Below the pieces are notes generated by a model that saw only the letters and a program-made list of their open reading frames with translations, was not told where the DNA came from and made no database searches. Made by a program: the position numbers and the translations under genes. 64,000 nucleotides of DNA from Viridibacterium sediminicola (GTDB lineage Bacteria; Pseudomonadota; Gammaproteobacteria; Burkholderiales; Rhodocyclaceae): assembly GCF_039631295.1 (NCBI RefSeq), contig NZ_JBDIVE010000002.1, positions 1 to 64,000 on the forward strand. Direction: 5' to 3'. Positions within the stretch are counted from its first letter, which is position 1. Each line of letters opens with the position of its first letter. Shown one piece after another: positions 1-8,659 of this stretch.

Positions 1-135
1 CCGAAGACAGAAACCCAACCAAAGACCAAGCACCCACACCTATCGGTTGTCACATTTTTAAAGAGCTTTACTGCCTTTACTGCTTTATTCTTTACCGCTA
101 ACCGCTGCTGCTTACGCTGCATCTCGTTTAGCGAG
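1..135 (-). other. 5' leader of a ribosomal RNA operon (16S lies beyond base 1)
   Basis: Read on the minus strand, this stretch runs from a strong rRNA-type promoter through a GC-rich discriminator and a boxA element to a TGTGGGTGCTTGG segment. That segment resembles the conserved leader just ahead of 16S rRNA in proteobacterial rrn operons. The 16S gene itself is not in the window and should begin shortly to the left of base 1. The identification rests on promoter plus boxA plus the leader-like sequence. A 16S-23S spacer is less likely because of the promoter. Confidence 0.7.
55..66 (-). promoter_or_regulatory. boxA antitermination element of the rrn leader
   Basis: On the minus strand the sequence is GCTCTTTAAAAA, close to the classical boxA (TGCTCTTTAACA) bound by NusB/NusE. 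It lies about 70 nt after the predicted transcription start, where rrn leader boxA elements sit. Confidence 0.7.
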
Positions 136-141
136 GGGCGA

Positions 142-169
142 ATTCTACACGCTATATTCAAGCAGTCAA
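142..169 (-). promoter_or_regulatory. rrn P1-type sigma-70 promoter
   Basis: Minus strand: TTGACT (-35, 164-169), a 16-bp spacer, and TAGAAT (-10, 142-147). An AT-rich stretch resembling an UP element lies upstream (about 171-220) and a GC-rich discriminator (TCGCCCCTCGC) follows the -10. That combination is typical of strong, stringently controlled rRNA promoters. Confidence 0.7.
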
Positions 170-462
170 GCACTTTCGAAATTTATTTCTCAGTACTTAG
201 CAAGAAAATTTCTCTTGCAAAACAACAGCTTGAACAGCTTTTTCTTCGCCCCGCTGCCGTAGCAGCAGAGAAGCGAGATTATGGACAACCACGTACATCT
301 CGTCAAGCCCCACATCACTAAAATCCAGCAATGAGCGCTTTCCCGTAGCCCGCTCAACCTGTCCTATTCGGGCAGGTATTGGAAAAGCATAATTTTCCGG
401 TGATAGATTGGAGACATAAGCCTTTTCGGCACCGTACAACTGCAATCGGGGGTCGGCTGTTG

Positions 463-2205
463 ATGCGCTATCGTCCCATTCTTATTGTTGCTACGTGCAC
501 ACAGCTAGGTGCCTGTGCCACCGAGCCAAGTGTCGAGTTAAACACTAGTCGACATCTTGCAAGGCCGACTGAGCGCAGCGCAGCCGATACGACGAGCATT
601 CCCGAGCCACTGGCGCAAAGCTTCAGCCTGCCACCACCGAAGATCGTACCGCCGCCCGAAACCTATTCGGTGGTCGTCAGCAATATCAGGGCGCCGGAAT
701 TGTTGTTCTCCCTGGCGCGCGACGCCAAGCTGAATCTGGATATCCATCCAGGCATTTCCGGCAATGTCACCCTCAACGCGCTGGACCAAACCCTGCCTCA
801 GCTGCTGACGCGTATCGCCAAACAGGTGGATATGCGCTTTGAGCTTGATGGCAACTACCTGAGCGTGATGCCCGATACGCCGTTTCTGCGCACCTATCGC
901 GCCGACTACGTCAATATGTCTCGCGACACCAACGCGACAGTGGCGGTCTCCAGCCAGATTGCCGCAGCCAGCGGCAGCCTGCAGAGCACGGTTGCCAGCT
1001 CCGGCCCGGGCAGCAACAGTTCATCGACGGTGATCACCAGCGCAACCCGCAATCGCTTCTGGGACACCTTGATCCAGAACCTCAAGGATTTGCTACGCGA
1101 GACGGACAAAGTCTTCCCCGAAGGTGCTGCCGAAAGAACTGTCGAGACCATCACTTCAGGCAGCATCAATACTTCAGCACTCAAAGCCAGCAAACCTGAT
1201 GAACTTCAGGCGCGAGCAGCCGAAACCGAGCGTCGCAGCTCACAAACCGAGAAGACAACCAGTTTTCGCGAGGCCGCTGCAATCATCGCCAACCCCGAAA
1301 CCGGTGTGATCTCGATTCGCGCGACGGCTCGCCAACATGAAAAGGTGCAGGAGTTTCTGGGCAATGTGCTGGCCAGTGCCAGACGGCAGGTACTGATCGA
1401 AGCCACCATTGCCGAAGTCGAATTGTCGCAGAACTACCAGAAAGGCATCGACTGGCGCGCTCTCAATGTCTTCGATACCGGCTTCCGGATCATCCAGAGT
1501 GTCTCCGGTGCGATCAGCGGTCCCAGCGCCACCTTGATGGAGCTGGGCTACAACTCGAGTGGCGGCAATTTCGGCAGTACGATCAAGCTGCTCGAGAGCT
1601 TCGGCACCGTGCGCATCCTTTCCAGCCCCAAGATCAGTGCACTGAACAATCAAACGGCGGTGATCAAGATTGTAGACAACGCCGTGTATTTCACGATTGA
1701 AAGCGCCACCAATCAGAATCAGTCCACGTCCAAGACGACCTACTCGACCAGTGTACATACCGTGCCAATCGGCTTCGTCATGAATGTGACCCCACAGATC
1801 GCCGATAACGACAGCGTCTTGCTCAATATCCGCCCAAGCTTGTCGCGCGCCATCGGTGAGGGCGCGGTTGATCCGAATCCGGATCTGAAGACGGCAGGCA
1901 TCATCAACCGCATTCCGGTAGTGCGCTCACGCGAGCTCGAATCGGTAATGCGCGTCAGCAGCGGCAACATCGCAATCATGGGCGGCTTGATGGAGGACCT
2001 GCTCAACAACACGAGCGATGCGGTTCCGGGCCTGGTCGGTGCGCCGGTCATCGGCAGTGCGTTTGAAAACCGCAACGATCTTAAGAAAAAGACAGAGCTG
2101 ATCATTTTCGTCCGTCCGACCATCATTCACGACGGCGACGCGAACCTCGCGCATGAGTCCATGCCCAGCAGCCAGTTCTTTGCGCCGCTCTCCTCGCGCA
2201 GTTAA
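463..2205 (+). CDS. mshL: MSHA-type pilus outer-membrane secretin MshL
   Basis: Outer-membrane secretin forming the pore through which an MSHA-type (type IVa-like) pilus exits. The chosen ATG at 463 starts a lipoprotein-like signal (MRYRPILIVATC..., lipobox LGAC); the reading frame is open upstream, but a start there would bury the signal. A secretin N-terminal/STN-like region covers roughly residues 70-150. A Ser/Thr/Gln-rich stretch follows. The C-terminal half is a secretin domain with VPIGFVMNVTPQI and the ending KKKTELIIFVRPTII. About 580 residues, normal for MshL. First gene of a run reading to 11.6 kb, with a TPR gene 10 nt downstream. The usual mshM ATPase is absent. Confidence 0.88.
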   Translation: MRYRPILIVATCTQLGACATEPSVELNTSRHLARPTERSAADTTSIPEPLAQSFSLPPPKIVPPPETYSVVVSNIRAPELLFSLARDAKLNLDIHPGISGNVTLNALDQTLPQLLTRIAKQVDMRFELDGNYLSVMPDTPFLRTYRADYVNMSRDTNATVAVSSQIAAASGSLQSTVASSGPGSNSSSTVITSATRNRFWDTLIQNLKDLLRETDKVFPEGAAERTVETITSGSINTSALKASKPDELQARAAETERRSSQTEKTTSFREAAAIIANPETGVISIRATARQHEKVQEFLGNVLASARRQVLIEATIAEVELSQNYQKGIDWRALNVFDTGFRIIQSVSGAISGPSATLMELGYNSSGGNFGSTIKLLESFGTVRILSSPKISALNNQTAVIKIVDNAVYFTIESATNQNQSTSKTTYSTSVHTVPIGFVMNVTPQIADNDSVLLNIRPSLSRAIGEGAVDPNPDLKTAGIINRIPVVRSRELESVMRVSSGNIAIMGGLMEDLLNNTSDAVPGLVGAPVIGSAFENRNDLKKKTELIIFVRPTIIHDGDANLAHESMPSSQFFAPLSSRS

Positions 2206-2215
2206 GGGGGGCGCA

Positions 2216-3190
2216 ATGCAAACAAAGGCATCCAGCCCACACGGCTCAGTGAGCCGAAACAGGAGAAGCGGCACGATATCGCTCACGCACTGGCTAGGCA
2301 TATCAACCCGCTACTTGCTGCTGAGTGCCACCCCTTTTTGCTACGCAAAAACCGCCGACAACGACATCAGGCTACTCACTGAACTGGCCGGAGCTACCGC
2401 ACGAGCATCCAGTCAGCGCACAGAAAAAAGCTCGGCCACGCTGCAGCTTCCGCCCAGCAAAACCAGACACACCAAGCGCAGCATCTTGGCACCACGCCTT
2501 CCCCCGACAGAACCGCAAGCGTCCTCGCAAATCGAGGCCACAGATCCGCTGGCAGACACTCAGCCCGCCGCGGAGCTACACATCCGGCGCAACACACGGC
2601 AGGACACTCGCCCCCTGCAAGCCCTGGCTGACACGGCCTACGCCGCCTACCGTGCGGGTGATCTGATCACTGCCAAACATCAGTACAAGGAATTGCTCAA
2701 GCGTGCGCCAGACAACAGCGAAGCGCGCAATGCTCTGGCGCTCCTCTACTGGCGCGACGGCCAAAGCGATGAGGCGGCCAGCCTGTTCCAGGCGAGCGTG
2801 CAAGCCGACCCTGTCAACGACACGGCTTTATCCGCACTGGCCCTGCTGACCGGGAGCAGCGACCCGATCTCAGCCGAAAACCGCCTGCGCAGTTTGATCA
2901 CGAAGCAGCCCGCTGCGTCGTTGCCCCATTTCGCACTGGGTAGCCTGCTTGCTCGGCAAGGGCGCTGGAGTGAAGCGCAACAAAGCTTGTTCCAGGCGCT
3001 CACGCTCGACAGCCACAACCCGGATGTCATTTTCAACCTCGCCGTTTGCCTCGATCATCTGCAAAAGAGCAAACAGGCCAGGCAGTTCTATCTCCAGGCC
3101 TTGCAGGCGAGCGCTCTAAGGCCCAGCAGCTTTGATCCGGCCGGGGTTCAGAGACGCCTCAAGGCACTCGACGAAGGAGTCAGACCATGA
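2216..3190 (+). CDS. TPR-containing pilus biogenesis protein (MshN-like)
   Basis: Protein of about 324 residues between secretin and ATPase, the position MshN holds in MSHA operons. ATG at 2216 is chosen because AAGGGGG (2204-2210) is a strong ribosome-binding site directly after the secretin stop. The N-terminal part is hydrophilic and Ser/Pro/Thr-rich, with a possible membrane segment around residues 24-42. From about residue 150, tetratricopeptide repeats follow (AYRAGDLITAKHQYKELLKR; ALLYWRDGQSDEAASLFQ; further copies to the end). Likely an inner-membrane-anchored scaffold connecting platform and secretin. MshN assignment rests on synteny and TPR content rather than on a diagnostic motif. 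Stop overlaps the mshE start (ATGA). Confidence 0.7.
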   Translation: MQTKASSPHGSVSRNRRSGTISLTHWLGISTRYLLLSATPFCYAKTADNDIRLLTELAGATARASSQRTEKSSATLQLPPSKTRHTKRSILAPRLPPTEPQASSQIEATDPLADTQPAAELHIRRNTRQDTRPLQALADTAYAAYRAGDLITAKHQYKELLKRAPDNSEARNALALLYWRDGQSDEAASLFQASVQADPVNDTALSALALLTGSSDPISAENRLRSLITKQPAASLPHFALGSLLARQGRWSEAQQSLFQALTLDSHNPDVIFNLAVCLDHLQKSKQARQFYLQALQASALRPSSFDPAGVQRRLKALDEGVRP

Positions 3191-4902
3191 ACGCACCTGT
3201 CGCGCCAACACTGCTGGGGCAGCAACTGATCAGCAAGGGCATGCTCAACGAGGACCAGTTACGCATTGCCCTGCATGAACAAAGCCTGTGCAAGGCTCCA
3301 CTGGGAAAATTGCTGGTCAAGCTGGGCTTCATCTCCGAAAACGGTCTACGCGACACACTCTCGCAAGCGCGCGGCGCCAGCAGTATCGAACTGGGCAACC
3401 TGCAGATCTCGCCAGACACCCTGGCCCTGGTGCCGGAGACCTTGGCCAAGCGTCACCAGCTGCTGCCGATCAGCTGGGATGCGCAAACCACGAGCTTGGT
3501 TGTCGCGATGGCCAATATCGATGATCTGGTCGCGTTCGATGCACTGCGCGCCCAGCTCCCCAGCCAGGCCAGGATCGAGCCGCGCATTGCATCACACAGC
3601 GATATCGGTCGCGCCATCGAACAGCATTATGGCTACGAGCTCGCCATCGAGGGCATTCTCACCGAACTGGAAACCGGCCGCCTTGAGCCTGGCCATCTTG
3701 AAACGCAGCGCGAGGAATACAGCGCACCGATCATCCGCCTGATCAACGCTTTGCTGGCCGATGCGGTTCAGCAGGGCGCTTCGGACATCCACTTCGAGCC
3801 GGAAGCTGGCTTCTTGCGGCTGCGCTACCGTATCGACGGCCTGCTCAAGCCGATCCGCGTCCTGCATAAATCCTACTGGCCGGGCATGGTCGTGCGTCTC
3901 AAGGTGATGGGCGGCCTGAACATCGCCGAGAGCCGTGCCCCGCAGGACGGACGCTTCTCGCAAGAAATTCGCGGCCGCGAGATCGATTTCCGCATCGCTG
4001 TGCAGCCGACCATGCATGGCGAGAATATCGTGCTGCGCCTGCTCGACCGCCACAAGGGCATCCTGCCACTGGCCAAGCTGGGCCTGGCGCCGCGCCAGCT
4101 CGAAACCTTGAAGCTGATGAGCGCGCGCCCCGAGGGAATCTTGCTGATCACCGGACCAACCGGTAGCGGCAAGACGACCAGTCTGTATTCGATCATCAAT
4201 CACATCTCGCACGAGGGCATCAATATCATGACCCTCGAAGACCCGGTCGAGTACCCGATGCCGCTGATCCGCCAGACCTCGATCGCCGAAGCGGCGCGCA
4301 TGGATTTTGCCAGCGGCATACGCTCCATGATGCGGCAGGACCCGGACGTGATCCTGGTGGGCGAGATCCGCGATGCCGCCACCGCCGAAATGGCTTTCCG
4401 CGCAGCGATGACCGGGCATCAGGTGCTCAGCACCCTGCACACCAACTCGGCCCTCGGCGCCATTCCGCGCCTGCTCGATATCGGCGTGCTGCCCGACATC
4501 ATGGCCGGCAATATCATCGGCGTCATCGCCCAGCGTCTGGTACGCAAGCTCTGCGTGCATTGCCGACAGGCGCGCCCGGCAAATTTGCACGAGCGCCGCC
4601 TGCTCAAGCTGAGCAGCGCATCGCAAGATCAGCTGTTCGAAGCGCGCGGCTGCACGGCCTGCGCTGGCAGCGGTTACAAGGGACGCATTGCGATCATGGA
4701 ATTGCTGCGTGTTGATAGCGATCTGGACGAACTGATTGCCCGTCGCGCGAGCATGCGCGAACTCCGCCATGCGGCGCGCGACAAGGGCTTCGAGGCGATG
4801 GCCGACGATGGCATCCGCCGCGTGCTCGACGGCAGCACATCACTGAATGAACTGATGCGCGTGATCGACATGACCGAGCGCATCTATCACGCCACACACT
4901 GA
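3187..4902 (+). CDS. mshE: MSHA pilus assembly ATPase MshE, with MshEN c-di-GMP-type domain
   Basis: Cytoplasmic GspE/PilB-family hexameric ATPase powering pilus polymerisation. Residues 9-32 and 38-61 are two 24-residue MshEN motifs separated by exactly 5 residues, the layout known to bind c-di-GMP in Vibrio MshE. The motif's first-position Arg is Leu in copy 1 and Pro in copy 2. The ATPase core has Walker A GPTGSGKTT (about 323-331), a Walker B/Asp-box region (DPDVILVGEIRD) and a His box (GHQVLSTLHTN). A zinc tetracysteine follows (Cys456/459/489/492). Length 571 residues, full. Translationally coupled to the preceding gene by ATGA overlap. Confidence 0.92.
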   Translation: MNAPVAPTLLGQQLISKGMLNEDQLRIALHEQSLCKAPLGKLLVKLGFISENGLRDTLSQARGASSIELGNLQISPDTLALVPETLAKRHQLLPISWDAQTTSLVVAMANIDDLVAFDALRAQLPSQARIEPRIASHSDIGRAIEQHYGYELAIEGILTELETGRLEPGHLETQREEYSAPIIRLINALLADAVQQGASDIHFEPEAGFLRLRYRIDGLLKPIRVLHKSYWPGMVVRLKVMGGLNIAESRAPQDGRFSQEIRGREIDFRIAVQPTMHGENIVLRLLDRHKGILPLAKLGLAPRQLETLKLMSARPEGILLITGPTGSGKTTSLYSIINHISHEGINIMTLEDPVEYPMPLIRQTSIAEAARMDFASGIRSMMRQDPDVILVGEIRDAATAEMAFRAAMTGHQVLSTLHTNSALGAIPRLLDIGVLPDIMAGNIIGVIAQRLVRKLCVHCRQARPANLHERRLLKLSSASQDQLFEARGCTACAGSGYKGRIAIMELLRVDSDLDELIARRASMRELRHAARDKGFEAMADDGIRRVLDGSTSLNELMRVIDMTERIYHATH

Positions 4903-4913
4903 GCGGAGGCGAA

Positions 4914-6119
4914 ATGAGCTGCTTCGTGTATCGCGCCATCGATGCAAGCGGGCAGCGCCAGCAGGGGCGCATCGAAGCACGCAGCCTTGCCGAACTCGAG
5001 GCCTTGCTCAGGCAGTCCGGCCTGGAATTGATCAATGCGCGGCTTGCGAAAAGCTGGCCCTGGCCAACACCGACACGCAGCCTGCCGCTACGCGAGCGCA
5101 TTCACTTCTGCTTCCATCTCGAACAGCTTGCACGTGCTGGCGTGCCCTTGCTCGACGCACTGCAGGATCTGCAACACAGTGCCAAACGACGCGAGACGCG
5201 CCAACTCATCGGCCGCGTGATCGAACGCATTGAAGCCGGCAGCAGCCTTTCCCAGGCCCTGCGCGCGCAAGGCAAAGCCTTCGACGAAGTATTCTGCGCC
5301 CTGGTTCATGTTGGCGAATGCAGCGGACAGCTGCCGCAAGTCTTGCAATCGCTCAGCGACTCGCTCAAGCGCGAAGACGAGTTGCGCGCCTTTCTCGGCA
5401 GAATCCTGATCTACCCCAGCATCGTCCTTGTGCTGACCCTGGCCGCCATCGTCTGCGCGCTCTTATTTGTGGTGCCTCAACTGACGCAGCTCTTCCAGAG
5501 CACCGGTCAGCCCCTGCCCTTGCAAACCCGCGCCCTGATCGGCCTGTCCGCCTTTTTGCAGCACCAGTGGCACTGGCTCATCACGGCGCTGCTCCTTGTC
5601 TCCTTGAGCATCATGGCCTGGCTGCACTGGGTTCCGCAGGCGGCGCTGCTGTGGGACCGTTGCATGCTGCGCATTCCGCAGCTGGGCGAGCTGTACCGCA
5701 AGATCATCCTGGCTCGCTTCGCCAAGCTGTTTGCCATCATGTATGCCTCAGGCATTGCCGTGGTCGATATTCTGGTGCTCACACAGGCGCTGGCCGGTAA
5801 TCGCGCCGTGCGGCGCGCGCTGGAACAGGCCTCGACGCTGATTGCCGAAGGACAACAACTGAGCGTTGCGTTTGCCGCGGTCGATCTGTTCCCGCCACTG
5901 AGCATTCACATGCTGCGCATTGGCGAACAAACCGGCTCGCTGGATACCGCGCTGCGCAATCTGAGCTATTTCTACGAACGCGATGTCAGCGAATCGGTCG
6001 CGCGCTTCGAGGCCATGCTGGAGCCTGCGCTGAGCATCGTCATGGGCGCCCTGATGCTGTGGGTGGCGATGGCCAGCCTGGCGCCCATCTACGACATCGT
6101 GACGCAGATGAAAACCTGA
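4914..6119 (+). CDS. mshG: MSHA pilus inner-membrane platform protein MshG (GspF family)
   Basis: Polytopic inner-membrane platform of the pilus machine, 401 residues. Two tandem T2SSF domains are visible (about 70-190 and 270-395). Each contains the family pattern of a short cytoplasmic helix bundle (LARAGVPLLDALQDL; FAIMYASGIAVVDILVLTQA) followed by membrane segments near residues 165-190, 215-235 and 370-390. ATG at 4914 is preceded by GCGGAGGCGAA, a good ribosome-binding site, 12 nt after the mshE stop. Neighbours (ATPase before, GspL-like protein after) match T2SS/T4P gene order. Confidence 0.9.
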   Translation: MSCFVYRAIDASGQRQQGRIEARSLAELEALLRQSGLELINARLAKSWPWPTPTRSLPLRERIHFCFHLEQLARAGVPLLDALQDLQHSAKRRETRQLIGRVIERIEAGSSLSQALRAQGKAFDEVFCALVHVGECSGQLPQVLQSLSDSLKREDELRAFLGRILIYPSIVLVLTLAAIVCALLFVVPQLTQLFQSTGQPLPLQTRALIGLSAFLQHQWHWLITALLLVSLSIMAWLHWVPQAALLWDRCMLRIPQLGELYRKIILARFAKLFAIMYASGIAVVDILVLTQALAGNRAVRRALEQASTLIAEGQQLSVAFAAVDLFPPLSIHMLRIGEQTGSLDTALRNLSYFYERDVSESVARFEAMLEPALSIVMGALMLWVAMASLAPIYDIVTQMKT

Positions 6120-6132
6120 ACGGAGGACGACC

Positions 6133-7689
6133 GTGCTAGGCGCCGAGCAGTTTGTCCACTTGATCAGCCATGCCGGCCTGCGCAGTTTTCGCCTGCGCGG
6201 CAAGCAGCTTGAAGCCATTGCCGAATTCAACGAGCAGCCCGCAGAGCAAGCGCGCTTTAGCCAATTCGTAGAGACACATGCCCGCGCACGCCACAGCCTG
6301 CTGTTCGAGACGCCAGAACAAATCTTCCAGGACGAGAAGCTGCCACCAAGTCGCGGCGCCGATCGCCGTGCATTAATTGCGCGACGCCTGACACGCCACT
6401 TCCCCGTCGCGGACAATGCCTCGCCTGCGCGCTTCTGCCTCGCCTTGCCGCAGGGCAGGTCGCGAAGTGTGTTCTCGCGCAAGGCAGAGGAAGAGATTCT
6501 CCTCACCGGCCTCAGCAGCAAGGCCGGCGCAACGCTCGAAACCTGGCTGGCCTCGCTGCGGCAAGCCCGCGCGCCAGTGCGCGGGGTATGGAGCAGCGCA
6601 CTGCTCTGCTCAGCGCTGCGCATGCTGATCTGCAAACAGGCCACACGCGGGCTGATCCTGCTGCTCACCGCACAAGGCATCCGCCAGATCTATTTCGACC
6701 ACGGCCAGCTGCGCTTCTCACGCCTGGCCGCAGCGCCCGATTCCCCACTCAAGCACTGGGCGCCAGAATGCGTGCGTGAAGCACAGCAGATGCGCCTCTA
6801 CCTTGGCAACCGGGGCTGGCTGGCCCACGACGAGGTACTCGATGTATTCGTGCCGCTGCCCGAAGCAGACATTGCGGCATTCGACCAAACCTCCACACAA
6901 CTGCTCGCGGCAGATGGCAAGCTGCGCTTCCACTGGCGCCGCAGCGAGGAGATGTGCGCACAACTCGGCCTCCGCCCGACAGCGGCGGAATCCGCGGTAC
7001 AAGAATGTCTGCTCAAGCTGACGCTGCGGAGCCGGGCGCCGCAACTGGCCGCCGCGCCAGATCTGCGCGCCGACAGACATCAACACGCTTTTCAGTACAG
7101 CGTGGTGCTTAGCCTCGTCCTGTTGCTCGGCAGCGCGAGCCTCGCTGGCCTGTGGTACGCGCAGGCGCTCGCGCTGGCACCGCAGGTCGCTCAAGCGCGA
7201 ACCGAGACGCAAAGACTGGCAGCCCAGACACAGCAGGTGCAAACCGCACAAAAGAACACCCCCGAACACCTCGCCGCACTGCGCAGTGCCCTGCAGGGGC
7301 TTGATGAAGCCTCGCAGCAGCGCCTGGACCCACGCGGCCCGCTGCTGGCGCTGAGCCAGGTACTGGACGATTTCAAAGATGTTCAGCTGACGCAGCTGCG
7401 CTGGCAGGACAGCCGCTGGCCAGAGGCCGCCATCGCCACAGACCGACCCCGCCACATCCTGCAACTGACAGCAAAATTGCTGAGCGCAGCCGACACCGCG
7501 CCTGCGAGCAGTGCCGAGCGCATCCGCTCGTTCAGCCGCAGCCTGCAAAGCGCACTGGATGGCGAGCTGATCAAGCTTGAACTACCCCTCGATGACACGC
7601 CGGCGCGCGCGCTGCACAGCGACGAGCTGGTCGCTACGCAGGCTGCGCACTTCAGCGTGCAGATCAAGTTGGGGAACACCGTTTCATGA
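6133..7689 (+). CDS. GspL/MshI-like pilus assembly protein with PilN-type periplasmic part
   Basis: 518 residues. It starts at GTG 6133 with CGGAGGA (6121-6127) as ribosome-binding site. The first ~310 residues are cytoplasmic. One strong membrane segment follows around 325-347 (SVVLSLVLLLGSASLAGLWYA). Then comes a long Gln/Ala-rich coiled coil and a PilN-like periplasmic domain. The topology is that of GspL, or of MshI combined with a PilN-type protein. I do not see clear actin-fold nucleotide motifs in the N-terminal half. It overlaps the next gene by ATGA, so the two are probably made together and interact, as PilN and PilO do. Function inferred from topology and position. Confidence 0.6.
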   Translation: MLGAEQFVHLISHAGLRSFRLRGKQLEAIAEFNEQPAEQARFSQFVETHARARHSLLFETPEQIFQDEKLPPSRGADRRALIARRLTRHFPVADNASPARFCLALPQGRSRSVFSRKAEEEILLTGLSSKAGATLETWLASLRQARAPVRGVWSSALLCSALRMLICKQATRGLILLLTAQGIRQIYFDHGQLRFSRLAAAPDSPLKHWAPECVREAQQMRLYLGNRGWLAHDEVLDVFVPLPEADIAAFDQTSTQLLAADGKLRFHWRRSEEMCAQLGLRPTAAESAVQECLLKLTLRSRAPQLAAAPDLRADRHQHAFQYSVVLSLVLLLGSASLAGLWYAQALALAPQVAQARTETQRLAAQTQQVQTAQKNTPEHLAALRSALQGLDEASQQRLDPRGPLLALSQVLDDFKDVQLTQLRWQDSRWPEAAIATDRPRHILQLTAKLLSAADTAPASSAERIRSFSRSLQSALDGELIKLELPLDDTPARALHSDELVATQAAHFSVQIKLGNTVS

Positions 7690-8270
7690 TCTGGCCCGCA
7701 GACATCTCGAAACCCGCAGCAGGCGTGCTGAGTCTGTCGCTGCTGCTCAGTCTGGCCCTGCTCTACGCTGGCTTCAAGCTGCGTGCCGATGCGCAGGAGG
7801 AGTTTGCGCAGCTGCAGCGCGCCCAGCAGCACAGTGCCGCGCTGCTCCAGCAGGCGCAGCACGAGCAGTCTGCCATCGAGCAAGCACTGGCCCGCCTCGG
7901 CGAACTGCAGGCCCAAGGTATTGCCGGCAGCGCAAAACGCCTCCAATGGATGGCGGACATGCAGCAGCTGCGCCAAAGCATTGCTCTGCCGGATCTCGAC
8001 GCCGAACTCGCCGCGCAAGAAGCCTTGCAGCCCAAGAGCGCCGGCAGCTTCCGGCTGCTAAACAGCCGCATGCAAATCCATGCCGCGCTGCTGCACGAGC
8101 TGGATCTGTTCACATTGCTGGCGCATCTGCACACTCGTCGTGATGCCCTCGTGGCTGCGCGACATTGCACGCTCAGTCCCGACCCTGCGCCAACCGCATC
8201 ACACGCAGCACTGCGCGCCGACTGCGTCTTCGACTGGATCAGCCTCGGCACGCCCGAGCAGAGTGAGTGA
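7686..8270 (+). CDS. PilO/GspM/MshJ-like pilus alignment protein
   Basis: 194-residue bitopic inner-membrane protein: a short N-terminus, one membrane helix at about 15-32 (LSLSLLLSLALLYAGFKL), a Gln/Ala/Glu-rich coiled coil (about 35-80), and a small periplasmic domain. This is the architecture of PilO/GspM-class alignment subunits. It is coupled to the upstream PilN-like gene by a 4-nt ATGA overlap, which supports a heterodimer. No residue-level signature separates MshJ from PilO, so the call is by architecture and synteny. Confidence 0.6.
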   Translation: MIWPADISKPAAGVLSLSLLLSLALLYAGFKLRADAQEEFAQLQRAQQHSAALLQQAQHEQSAIEQALARLGELQAQGIAGSAKRLQWMADMQQLRQSIALPDLDAELAAQEALQPKSAGSFRLLNSRMQIHAALLHELDLFTLLAHLHTRRDALVAARHCTLSPDPAPTASHAALRADCVFDWISLGTPEQSE

Positions 8271-8275
8271 GCACC

Positions 8276-8659
8276 ATGCAGAACCGCCCAAGGCTGATGC
8301 TGCAGCTGTTGCTGATCTTTGCGGCGCAGTGCGCGCACGCGGCCGAGGATCTATCGGGCAAAAAGCTGGGGCGTCTGTTCACCACGGCCGAGCAACGCGC
8401 TCAGCTGGATTTGCTGCGCCAGCACCCAAAGCTGCGCAGCGTGCTTCCTGTGGAAGGCCTGGTGCGGCTCGATGGCATCGTGACGCCCGAGCATGGCCGT
8501 CGCAGTATTTGGCTCAATGGCCGGCGGGTGCCGGAAGAAGCAATCAGCGCTGCCGATACCGCGTCGGTACAGCTGCGTGGCAACGACGCATCCGGCCAGC
8601 GCCTGCGGGTCGGCCAGACACAACGAATCGTGCCGCTCGAAGCGGAGTCGCCGCCATGA
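8276..8659 (+). CDS. MshK-like periplasmic pilus protein
   Basis: About 127-residue exported protein. ATG 8276 gives a clean signal peptide (LMLQLLLIFAAQCAHA, cleavage after AHA). An alternative GTG at 8267 overlaps the previous stop and adds three residues. The mature part starts EDLSGKKLGRLFTTAEQRAQLD and contains a short beta-rich segment around VRLDGIVTPEHGRRSIWLNG, typical of small MshK/PilP-type periplasmic proteins. The stop overlaps the next ATG (ATGA). Confidence 0.5.
   Translation: MQNRPRLMLQLLLIFAAQCAHAAEDLSGKKLGRLFTTAEQRAQLDLLRQHPKLRSVLPVEGLVRLDGIVTPEHGRRSIWLNGRRVPEEAISAADTASVQLRGNDASGQRLRVGQTQRIVPLEAESPP

Noticed and set aside
197..445. 82-codon minus-strand ORF between the rrn promoter and mshL
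   Set aside because: Starts with TTG, has no ribosome-binding site, and reads towards the rrn UP-element region. Its sequence is not obviously random, so a decayed gene is possible, but I cannot support it.
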